Source of the DNA: an uncultured Ruminococcus sp.
Lineage (GTDB): Bacteria; Bacillota; Clostridia; Oscillospirales; Ruminococcaceae
Direction: 5' to 3'
NCBI GenBank assembly: GCA_902780695.1
Contig: CACZGM010000027.1
Coordinates: 1 to 37,560, forward strand
DNA: 37,560 bases
Position numbers and translations under genes: made by a program. Below the pieces are notes generated by a model. That model was not told where the DNA came from, did no database searches, and worked only from the letters and a program-made list of their open reading frames with translations. Each line of letters opens with the position of its first letter. Within the stretch, counting starts at the first letter, position 1. Below, in pieces: positions 31,474 to 37,560 of this stretch.

Positions 31474-31515
31474 AAACTGACGGCTGAACATAAACCGGTC
31501 AGCCGTCAGTTTTTA
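31474..31515 (-). terminator. Bidirectional terminator
   Basis: AAACTGACGGCTGA and TCAGCCGTCAGTTT form a perfect 14-bp stem, followed on the plus strand by TTTT. On the minus strand it ends the redox operon 20 bp beyond the stop. Confidence 0.8.
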
Positions 31516-31534
31516 TGCTGATTTATCTGCTGTT

Positions 31535-33067
31535 TCACTTTTCCGCCGCTTCGGCATAGAGCGATTCAAGCAGCGCCTTATCCACGGACTTGCGCTTGTT
31601 GTAGATGACGATGCCGTTTCTGTCAAGCACAATCGTCTGCGGCATTGAGGACGTACCGCCCACGGCGTTCCATACCGTCTTGTCCTCGGTATCGACCGCG
31701 AACGGCATGGTAAATCCGGAATTTGCGACCCATTCTGCGGGGTCGTCGTCAAGTATGCAGTTGTGTACGGCTACCATTGCGATATCGTCGCGGTGCGCTT
31801 CGTAAAGCTCGTTGAACAGCGGGAGCTCCTGAACGCACGGACCGCAGTATGTCGCCCACAGGTTGATAACCACCGGCTTGCCCTTAGCGGCGCTTACAGA
31901 GAATTTCTCTCCGCCGAGACACTCTATCTCAAAGTCCGCAAGTCTGTTTCCTTCCTCAAAACCGACGGGGATTACGACTTCCTCGTCCGCCTGCGGCTGC
32001 TCCTGCGTTACGGCAGGCTGCGCGGGCTGTACCGGCGGCTCCGGCTTTTTCAGCGACGGGTCAAGGAAATTGAACCATACCAGCGCGAACGCGAGACCGG
32101 CAAGCGCGATCCCCCAGAGCGTTCCTGCGATGATCTTTCTCTTCTTCTCCGCGCCGGGCTTGTCACCGGCACAGCCGCCCTCCGGCGCTTTCAGAGTGAT
32201 GCTTCCCGCCTTTATGGAGATAGCTTTCTGCGCACAGACCTCCATACATTTGCCGCAGTTGATGCACTCATGGTCGCCGACGCGTCTTACTTCCATCTGA
32301 CAGTTCCTTACACAGGCTCCGCAGCCGTTGCAGCGGTTCTTGTCCACCTTAACGCCTATGATGTTGAACCTGTTGAACAGACCGTATATCGCGCCGAGCG
32401 GGCAGATAAAGCGGCAGAAAGCGCGGAAGCAGAATATGCACGCAACGCCTATTATCAGCATTATCACGAATTTGCGCGTGAAGAGAATGTTCAGCATACC
32501 GAAGTCGTCCGCGTTGTTCGGATTTGCGAGGAGCATCATCGCACCCTCGGAGGTACCCGCCGGACAGATGTATTTGCAGAAGCCCGGTATCGTGGTCCCG
32601 TGCATTATGCCGTACCACAGCGTGATGCCGAAAACGAACACCGCCGTGATTATGTATTTGAGATACGAAAGCGCACGGGTCACCCTGCCCTTGGGTATTT
32701 TCGGGGTCGGTATCTTATGCAGGAGCTCCTGTATAAGACCGAGAGGGCAGAGAAAGCCGCAGATCGTTCTTCCGAAAATGATGCCGTAAAGCAACAGTAT
32801 TCCGAACACATAGAATCCCGCAGTCTTTCCCGAATAAGCAAGAGCGTTCTGGAGCGCTCCCAGCGGGCAGGAACCTACCGCACCGGGGCAGGAATAGCAA
32901 TTGAAGCCCGGTACGCAGGCGTATTTTGAATTCCCTGTAAAGATCTCGCCGTTGATGAAGCCCTTGATATGAGCGTTATACAGAAGTGCAGCATAGACCT
33001 GTATCAGCCGTCTTTTGGAGGGGCGCATGGTTTTTAAGGTTTCTTTATTGTTATCCAAGTCCGACAC
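31535..33067 (-). CDS. Membrane polyferredoxin fused to a TlpA-like thioredoxin
   Basis: 510 residues. Residues 50-245 form a NapH/NosR-like membrane module with about four to six helices and cysteine motifs (CYSCPGAVGSCPLG, CGFLCPLG, CKYICPAG, CRFICPLG). A ferredoxin domain with two 4Fe-4S motifs (CNGCGACVRNC and CINCGKCMEVC) lies at about 253-292. A further membrane helix (about 322-342) leads to a Pro/Gln-rich linker and a TlpA/ResA thioredoxin domain with W404-ATY-C408-GPC411. The layout would take electrons from cytoplasmic carriers through Fe-S clusters to an extracytoplasmic dithiol, replacing CcdA/DsbD. The start at 33067 overlaps the upstream CXXC gene by 17 bp. Confidence 0.87.
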   Translation of the reverse strand: MSDLDNNKETLKTMRPSKRRLIQVYAALLYNAHIKGFINGEIFTGNSKYACVPGFNCYSCPGAVGSCPLGALQNALAYSGKTAGFYVFGILLLYGIIFGRTICGFLCPLGLIQELLHKIPTPKIPKGRVTRALSYLKYIITAVFVFGITLWYGIMHGTTIPGFCKYICPAGTSEGAMMLLANPNNADDFGMLNILFTRKFVIMLIIGVACIFCFRAFCRFICPLGAIYGLFNRFNIIGVKVDKNRCNGCGACVRNCQMEVRRVGDHECINCGKCMEVCAQKAISIKAGSITLKAPEGGCAGDKPGAEKKRKIIAGTLWGIALAGLAFALVWFNFLDPSLKKPEPPVQPAQPAVTQEQPQADEEVVIPVGFEEGNRLADFEIECLGGEKFSVSAAKGKPVVINLWATYCGPCVQELPLFNELYEAHRDDIAMVAVHNCILDDDPAEWVANSGFTMPFAVDTEDKTVWNAVGGTSSMPQTIVLDRNGIVIYNKRKSVDKALLESLYAEAAEK

Positions 33068-33824
33068 ACTCCGTACATATAGTTATTGCCTTTGACAGTA
33101 CGGCTTTCGCGCTGCCGTTGTTTATCCCGAGTATAATGAACGTCACAGCAAGCACCAGCACAACACAGCGGACGGCGATGACAGCTTTCCCGTGTGACTT
33201 CGGCGCCTCGTGCCCGTTTTCACCCTTTTCGCAGTTCCGGGCATATTCTGTTTCTTTCCGTATGCTCTTGTCCCGCAGGATAAAGGCAATGCTGAGTATG
33301 CCTATCCCAACGGCAGCCCACGGCACCACGAACAGCACCATAGCGGCAAGCACCGCTTCAAGCCCTTTCGGGTCGGACTGCGCGAAGTTGTTCGAGTTAG
33401 TCATGTACAGGACTATCGGAACCATTGCCAGAGCGAACCCTGTCCAGCCGCCGACGAGCAGCTTTTTCTGCTTCGAGCGTTCGGCTTTCATCTCCGCGGA
33501 AGGCTCCTTAACGCGTGCCACCATAAGGTCGCGCGTGTATTCGGCATCGGTGTACGGCTTGTTCCTGTTCTTAACGCCAAGACAGGCCGCGACAACAGTT
33601 ACTGTCACCGCAAGCACGAGTACCGGCAGTCCTTTCAGTATCGCATCGGCGGCTATCTCCTGCGAATATATCACCGCTCTCGGATCGGCTGCTCTTGCCG
33701 CGGTCCCGGATGTATAGATATTTATCGCCTGCACCGCCATAACTGCCGCATACGTTATACAGAGTACGGACTGAATGATCTTAATGACCGTCCCGCGGTC
33801 GGTCTTTGCTTTCGTTTTTTCCAC
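33051..33824 (-). CDS. CD1871A-family CXXC membrane protein with extended N-terminus
   Basis: 257 residues. The last 45 residues (a hydrophobic helix VRCVVLVLAVTFIILGINNG, then ICTECVGLG with CTEC) match the small CD1871A-family CXXC proteins of Clostridia. These are usually about 50 residues; here roughly 200 residues with about four membrane helices are fused in front. Established neighbourhoods place such CXXC proteins beside 4Fe-4S and TlpA genes, as here. The CxxC pair near the membrane is a plausible redox partner of the polyferredoxin-thioredoxin protein. The start codon is GTG at 33824 with GAGGTG upstream. First gene of a two-gene operon. Confidence 0.78.
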   Translation of the reverse strand: MEKTKAKTDRGTVIKIIQSVLCITYAAVMAVQAINIYTSGTAARAADPRAVIYSQEIAADAILKGLPVLVLAVTVTVVAACLGVKNRNKPYTDAEYTRDLMVARVKEPSAEMKAERSKQKKLLVGGWTGFALAMVPIVLYMTNSNNFAQSDPKGLEAVLAAMVLFVVPWAAVGIGILSIAFILRDKSIRKETEYARNCEKGENGHEAPKSHGKAVIAVRCVVLVLAVTFIILGINNGSAKAVLSKAITICTECVGLG

Positions 33825-33868
33825 GGTATCACCTCGTAGAACTGTTTGGGTTTCCGTTTGCCGTGTAT

Positions 33869-33897
33869 ATTATAACATAGTTTAAATATAAAGTAAA
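33869..33897 (-). promoter_or_regulatory. Promoter of the redox operon
   Basis: On the minus strand: TTTACT (as AGTAAA, 33892-33897), a 17-bp spacer and TATAAT (as ATTATA, 33869-33874). Confidence 0.7.
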
Positions 33898-33967
33898 TAA
33901 CTATTTTGTAAATCCAGCCGATTTTTGTGATTTTCTGCGGTCAGTGTTTTCTTTCCGTCGATTCCCG

Positions 33968-34717
33968 TCATTTCAGCTCATTCCTTTTCGGCGTGCAAAG
34001 GAGAACGTACAACAGATAAAGTACTGCAAGAGCGATACGGATGCAGATATTGAGCATCTGTCCGCCCTGCTCGCTGCCGGCGATGTCGGTAAGCAGCTGT
34101 GCCGAACCGAATCCCGACAGCACATTGTTGAGCGAGTGGAACACGATGCAGGGTACAAGACTGCCTGTTCTGATAAAGATGAACACAAGCAGGAATCCCA
34201 CTGCGACAGCGTAGATTATCTGCAGGATATTGCTGAAAAGATCATAGCCGTTGAACAGGTTCACGATATGCCCGATCCCGAATGTCACGGCGGAAACTAT
34301 TATCGCTGCGGTCATGTTGTTCTTTGCCATTCCGCGGAACAGGAACCCGCGGAAGATCATCTCCTCAAGGAAGCCGACAAACAGCATGAAGACCGTGTGT
34401 ATCACGAGCGGCACGGAATCGTACTGCGGCGCGAATCCGAATATAATACCCACCGACGCGGTCAGCAGAAGCGGGATATAGAAAAGCATCTTTCCGGCGG
34501 AAACTTCCGGTTTGCAGAGACCGAAGTACTCTTTCAGCCCGTTCTTAGCGACGAACACGGCAAGCACGGCGGCGAGCGCGATGTCGAATACGGCTTCAAA
34601 AACGAACGGTATGCCGATAAGCTCCGAGAGATTCATCATAAGCGACGAACCGACGACGTAGATCACTATGATAATTATTGCAAATGTGACTTCATTTTTA
34701 TCGAACAGCTTTTTCAT
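33968..34717 (-). CDS. CPBP-family intramembrane metalloprotease
   Basis: 249 residues with about seven to eight membrane helices. The Abi/CPBP motifs are EEMIFRG (E118, E119, R123), FGIGH (H150), and FHSLNNV (H193). The family includes the CAAX prenyl protease Rce1 and bacterial bacteriocin-immunity and maturation proteins. It has only a 1-bp gap after the TetR regulator gene, so the two are co-expressed. Its target is unknown. Regulation by a TetR family repressor suggests induction by a small ligand. Confidence 0.85.
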   Translation of the reverse strand: MKKLFDKNEVTFAIIIIVIYVVGSSLMMNLSELIGIPFVFEAVFDIALAAVLAVFVAKNGLKEYFGLCKPEVSAGKMLFYIPLLLTASVGIIFGFAPQYDSVPLVIHTVFMLFVGFLEEMIFRGFLFRGMAKNNMTAAIIVSAVTFGIGHIVNLFNGYDLFSNILQIIYAVAVGFLLVFIFIRTGSLVPCIVFHSLNNVLSGFGSAQLLTDIAGSEQGGQMLNICIRIALAVLYLLYVLLCTPKRNELK

Positions 34718-34718
34718 A

Positions 34719-35288
34719 TCAGTTACCTCTCTTTACGGCTCCGACAGCACCGGTGAATATATTTTCGAGCAGCTTTATAAAATATCCCTCGTCGTATTCG
34801 AGCGAATTGTTCGCAAGCAGGCTTGCTGCGCCGTGAACACAGATAAAAAGCAGCGCAAAGACCTCTTTCGCCTGCTGCATCGTAAGTTCCGCGGCTTCGC
34901 AGAGCGGCTGGAGGATAACATCGAGACTGTCCGCTTCGAGCAGCTCTTTAAAGCTCTCGTTACGGAATTTTCCGGACTGGAACAGGAAAACGAACAGGGG
35001 CTTTTCCTCGTTTGCGAATCGGATATAACGCAGTCCTATCGACATCAGCGGATTCGGCGCGTTTTCGTCCGGTGTCATTATGAACCCGGTGTGCAGCTCG
35101 TCCGCCGCCGCGTAAACGTCGGCTTTCAGATTATCAACAGACTTGTAATGATACATCACCGGCTGTGTGGAGCAGCCGAGCTCCGCGGCGACTCTGCGGA
35201 CGCTGAGACTTTCGTCACCCTCTGTACGGACTATCTGCAGCCCCGCTTCTATTATCATTTCCTTGGTGATCTTCGCCTTGGGCGGCAT
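34719..35288 (-). CDS. TetR/AcrR-family transcriptional regulator
   Basis: 189 residues. The N-terminal helix-turn-helix (about 8-54) has ITKEMIIEAGLQIVRTEGDESLSVRRVAAELGCSTQPVMYHY, the standard TetR pattern. The C-terminal ligand-binding part is all-helical. AAGGAGG lies 7 nt before the ATG. It precedes the CPBP gene and is likely autoregulated: two boxes of TAACGYTTGTTA lie between its promoter and its start. Confidence 0.9.
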   Translation of the reverse strand: MPPKAKITKEMIIEAGLQIVRTEGDESLSVRRVAAELGCSTQPVMYHYKSVDNLKADVYAAADELHTGFIMTPDENAPNPLMSIGLRYIRFANEEKPLFVFLFQSGKFRNESFKELLEADSLDVILQPLCEAAELTMQQAKEVFALLFICVHGAASLLANNSLEYDEGYFIKLLENIFTGAVGAVKRGN

Positions 35289-35305
35289 AATGACCCCTCC
35301 TTATG

Positions 35306-35331
35306 TAACGCTTGTTATATAACGTTTGTTA
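35306..35331 (-). promoter_or_regulatory. Two tandem TetR operator boxes
   Basis: TAACGCTTGTTA (35306-35317) and TAACGTTTGTTA (35320-35331), each a TAAC-N4-GTTA palindrome, 14 bp apart and just downstream of the -10 box. This is a typical repressor-blocking position. Confidence 0.75.
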
Positions 35332-35359
35332 TTATACCACCTGAAATTCATTCTGTCAA
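35331..35359 (-). promoter_or_regulatory. Promoter of the TetR-CPBP operon
   Basis: On the minus strand: TTGACA (as TGTCAA, 35354-35359), a 17-bp spacer and TATAAT (as ATTATA, 35331-35336). It overlaps the second operator box by one base. Confidence 0.88.
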
Positions 35360-35413
35360 GAGATTTTAATAAAATTCCACATTTTTTGTTCCGGGATTTT
35401 ATTATTAAATATA

Positions 35414-35442
35414 TTGACAAATTTGTTCTGTGATATTATAAT
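35414..35442 (+). promoter_or_regulatory. Promoter of the GGDEF-like gene
   Basis: TTGACA (35414-35419), a 17-bp spacer and TATAAT (35437-35442). Confidence 0.85.
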
Positions 35443-35477
35443 ATAGAAGTGACTTACTGAGGTTCGCATTACATACA

Positions 35478-35587
35478 GGCTGTACAGGGCAAAGGACATT
35501 ATGACGGTATTGCCTGCAATGTGAGCAGATACGAAGAGTCACGGCTATACGGCACAAAGGACGTGTGTCTATCTGGGCGGTATTGCC
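35478..35587 (+). promoter_or_regulatory. Tandem hairpin motif in the leader of the GGDEF-like gene
   Basis: Two related units: 35478-35514 and 35543-35587. Each starts GGCTRTAC, contains CAAAGGAC and ends CGGTATTGCC, so the ends can pair with one central mismatch. They resemble the ends of the 218-bp element at 22838-23055. They could be a regulatory RNA or degraded elements. Confidence 0.5.
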
Positions 35588-35619
35588 TCAATATTTCTGA
35601 AAGATAAAAGGTGACAACA

Positions 35620-37284
35620 ATGCTTGAACAACTGATATCCGCAGCGATCATGATATTATCGCTGCTTGCCGGAGCTGCCGCGGTATTCGCAAGATCGACC
35701 GGCACAAAAACATGGGCTGCCGCAGCATATTGCAGCTCTTTCGTTTACGCCGCGCTGAACTTTCTGGCGCCCCAGTTCGGTGACAGCGCCGTATTGCCCG
35801 TTACTGCACTTTCGATGATATCCCTCGCGGTAGCAGGACTTTCATTCGTGTTCGCAGTGACCGAAGTAAGCGGCGTGCTCGTACCCAAGCCGTTCAAATT
35901 CGCGGCAGCGGGTGTGACCGGCATTTTCGCGCTGTTCATGATGACAATGCACATTCACGGAATGGCAATAAACAGTGCGGTATATTACATAATGGTCGGT
36001 CTCATGGCTGTCCTGACCGCCGCCGTTCCGGTATATGCGCTCTCCGCAATGTCCCGTAAGCTCGTCAAGGAGTCCCCGGCTGTGAAAGCGATCGCGGTGA
36101 TCGCGCTGCTTCTCGTTATCTGCGTAGCTATCGGCGGTTTTGTTCCGGGTCTCGGAATACTCACGGCGATCGCCGTTCTCGTATCGGACATCGTCCTGCT
36201 CTTCATGCTCAAAAAGCTCGACATCGCGGATATCCTCGAATTCGGCAAGAGCTGCGGTATCGACAGCACCAATGACGGCGTTATAATCCTCGACAGCAAG
36301 AAGAACTACCTCTTCGCGAACAGGACCGCAAAGAGCGTGTTCCTCGAACTCTCGGAATCTGACCGCGGAAAGCTCAGCGAATTCGTTTCTACCGTTACCG
36401 ACTCTGACTCCATAAAGCGCGGAGACCGTGTATTCTCGCTCAAAAAGACAAGCTACACCGACTACCGCGGAAGCTGTGACTGTATCATTGTCATGATACG
36501 CGATATTACCGAGCAGGAGCTCCGCAACACCAGACTTACCGAAGAAGCCGCTATCGACAGCATCACGGGTCTTTACAACCGCACAAAGCTTATTGATCTT
36601 CTCACAGAGGCCTGCAATTCGGAGAGCGGTACGCTTCTCAATATCAGTTTCGACGGTTTCAAGAGCATCAACAACCTCTACGGTCACGAGGAAGCCAATA
36701 AGCTCATCGCGGCATTCGGTACGCTGCTCAAAAACAACACAAATTCCGACGATATCAAGGGAAAGCTCGGCGGCGAGATATTCTCCGTGTTCCTCAGAAA
36801 CTGCACCAGCGAAGGCGTTATCGCACATCTCACAATGAGACTTGAGGAACAGATAACCGACGCTATGAAAAAGCAGCTCGGCGATACTTCAAGCATTTCC
36901 GTAGGTGTTTCGATAGGTGCCGTGACCGTTCCGGACAACGGCAGAGATTACGAGACTCTTGCCGCTTTCGCGGACGAGGAACTCGACAAGATCAAGGAGA
37001 GCGGCGGCCACGGCTATTCGCTGCGTTCCGGCGGAAGCAAATCGGGATATTCGGAGAGCGACTTCGTTGAGCTTACACCCGATTCCGCAAGTGACGGCGA
37101 AAAGCCCGCAGAAAGCCCCGCCAAACCTGCCGAGCCTATTGAAGAGCTTAACGAGATAGAGATCGAGTATCTTGACAGAAAGCCCGCCGAAAGCACGGCA
37201 GCGGCAGAAGAGAGTATATCTCTCGATGAGCTTATCATAGAGACTCCCGCAAATAACGATACAGACACAACATCCGAAGAATGA
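35620..37284 (+). CDS. Membrane protein with PAS-like region and degenerate GGDEF domain
   Basis: 554 residues. Residues 1-198 hold about six to seven membrane helices. A PAS-like segment (about 212-300, DGVIILDSKKNYLFANRTAKSVF) follows. A GGDEF-type domain spans about 300-455: DSITGLYNRTKL is canonical, but the active-site loop reads GGEIF (384-388) and the substrate region FDGFKSINNLYGH lacks the usual second Asp. Diguanylate cyclase activity is therefore doubtful; it may be a GTP sensor or a pseudoenzyme. An acidic Pro/Glu/Ser tail of about 100 residues ends the protein. The ATG at 35620 with AAAGGTG upstream is chosen over a GTG at 35611. A strong terminator follows. Confidence 0.82.
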   Translation: MLEQLISAAIMILSLLAGAAAVFARSTGTKTWAAAAYCSSFVYAALNFLAPQFGDSAVLPVTALSMISLAVAGLSFVFAVTEVSGVLVPKPFKFAAAGVTGIFALFMMTMHIHGMAINSAVYYIMVGLMAVLTAAVPVYALSAMSRKLVKESPAVKAIAVIALLLVICVAIGGFVPGLGILTAIAVLVSDIVLLFMLKKLDIADILEFGKSCGIDSTNDGVIILDSKKNYLFANRTAKSVFLELSESDRGKLSEFVSTVTDSDSIKRGDRVFSLKKTSYTDYRGSCDCIIVMIRDITEQELRNTRLTEEAAIDSITGLYNRTKLIDLLTEACNSESGTLLNISFDGFKSINNLYGHEEANKLIAAFGTLLKNNTNSDDIKGKLGGEIFSVFLRNCTSEGVIAHLTMRLEEQITDAMKKQLGDTSSISVGVSIGAVTVPDNGRDYETLAAFADEELDKIKESGGHGYSLRSGGSKSGYSESDFVELTPDSASDGEKPAESPAKPAEPIEELNEIEIEYLDRKPAESTAAAEESISLDELIIETPANNDTDTTSEE

Positions 37285-37285
37285 T

Positions 37286-37316
37286 AATACCCCCGCCGCC
37301 GGCGGGGGTTATTGTT
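37286..37316 (+). terminator. Terminator of the GGDEF-like gene
   Basis: AATACCCCCGCC and GGCGGGGGTTATT form the stem, followed by GTTTGTT. It directly follows the stop codon. Confidence 0.85.
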
Positions 37317-37325
37317 TGTTAAGAA

Positions 37326-37560
37326 AAGAGAGACTTTAAGAGATTTGAGAGATTTGAGAGAAGGGGCTCTGAGTCTGTCGGTCAGCCCCTCTGGTACGTT
37401 GCTGTTCAATATTCTCTGCTATACCTTCTGCCTTCGGCTGATGGGGCTCTGCCCCAATCCTCGCCGGAGCGTTGCCCCGGACTCGACCAAGGCTCCGCCT
37501 TGGATCCAAGGACGCGTTTAACGAGAGACTTTTAGAGATTTTCAGAGAAGGGGCTCTGCC
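37326..37560. repeat. Palindromic intergenic repeats at the window end
   Basis: No gene is seen. GAGAGACTTT...AGAGATTT...GAGAAGGGGCTCTG occurs twice (37327-37371 and 37523-37558). Between them are GGGGCTCTGCCCC, AAGGCTCCGCCTT and a 22-bp segment (37373-37394) shared with the interior of the element at 22838-23055. CTCTGCCCC also opens the window. These look like REP-type dispersed repeats. Confidence 0.65.

Noticed and set aside
31763-32929. 388-codon plus-strand frame opposite the polyferredoxin-thioredoxin gene
   Set aside because: The opposite strand has all Fe-S and CGPC motifs; this is a GC-phase shadow.
33944-34756. 270-codon plus-strand frame opposite the CPBP gene
   Set aside because: Shadow; the minus strand carries the EExxxR and His motifs.
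35478-35587. c-di-GMP (GEMM) riboswitch before the GGDEF-like gene
   Set aside because: The GEMM core (GAAA tetraloop and receptor, CACGCACAGGGCAAACC-like start) is not present; only CAGGGCAAA is shared, which is insufficient.
35842-36828. 328-codon minus-strand frame opposite the GGDEF-like gene
   Set aside because: Shadow of the plus-strand gene with intact membrane and GGDEF-type sequence.

Overview
The window looks like a chromosomal stretch from a mid-GC member of the Bacillota, most likely class Clostridia near Ruminococcus or other Oscillospiraceae. This rests on strong AGGAG-type ribosome binding sites, sigma-A promoters with a strict 17-bp spacer, the ZapA/U32 pair, a DUF4353 lipoprotein, a CD1871A-family CXXC protein, AbrB and TetR regulators, tRNA genes with encoded CCA, and several palindromic intergenic repeats. 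The placement is inferred from gene content only. No phage, plasmid, CRISPR or large insertion-sequence genes were seen.

Layout. 1-3.7 kb (mostly minus strand): intergenic repeats, a VWA-domain protein, and a zapA-U32 operon. 3.8-7.8 kb (plus): a six-gene operon with a good promoter, encoding a FlK-like thioesterase, an esterase, a small zinc ribbon, LysA, a Nudix hydrolase and TrmB. 7.9-9.6 kb: three small membrane proteins. 9.7-10.3 kb: a four-tRNA operon (Val, Asp, Gly, Cys). 10.5-14.1 kb: a DUF4353 beta-helix lipoprotein divergent from an OmpR-type two-component system, both promoters carrying the same direct-repeat operator. 14.2-17.3 kb: an Sfp-type phosphopantetheinyl transferase and a sensor-HAMP-SpoIIE-HATPase protein. 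17.4-23 kb: an AbrB/glycosyltransferase pair, a Gfo/Idh/MocA oxidoreductase and a glycogen debranching enzyme. 23.3-27.4 kb: a short-chain dehydrogenase overlapping a condensation-domain-like acyltransferase, a lipoprotein with a miniature element inserted at its stop codon, and a secreted low-complexity protein. 28.1-28.4 kb: a tRNA-Thr/tRNA-Tyr operon with a duplicated trailer and terminator. 28.5-35.3 kb (minus): a GNAT, a CAT-like acetyltransferase plus MATE exporter, a membrane redox pair (CD1871A protein plus polyferredoxin-TlpA fusion), and a TetR-CPBP protease operon. 35.4-37.3 kb: a membrane protein with a PAS-like region and a degenerate GGDEF domain. The window ends in palindromic repeats.

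Most notable items: (1) a probable TCS regulon defined by two 11-bp-spaced direct repeats exactly 7 bp upstream of the -10 box at both divergent promoters, with a weaker third copy before the secreted protein at 26.7 kb; (2) a predicted ferredoxin-to-thioredoxin electron relay across the membrane; (3) a repeat or leader-RNA family in the 5' leaders of three unlinked genes, one copy of which has terminal inverted repeats and a 4-bp duplication; (4) an identical 22-bp trailer fused directly to the CCA of two unrelated tRNA genes; (5) an apparent single-base frameshift that removes a Gly/Phe-rich tail from the DUF4353 lipoprotein.
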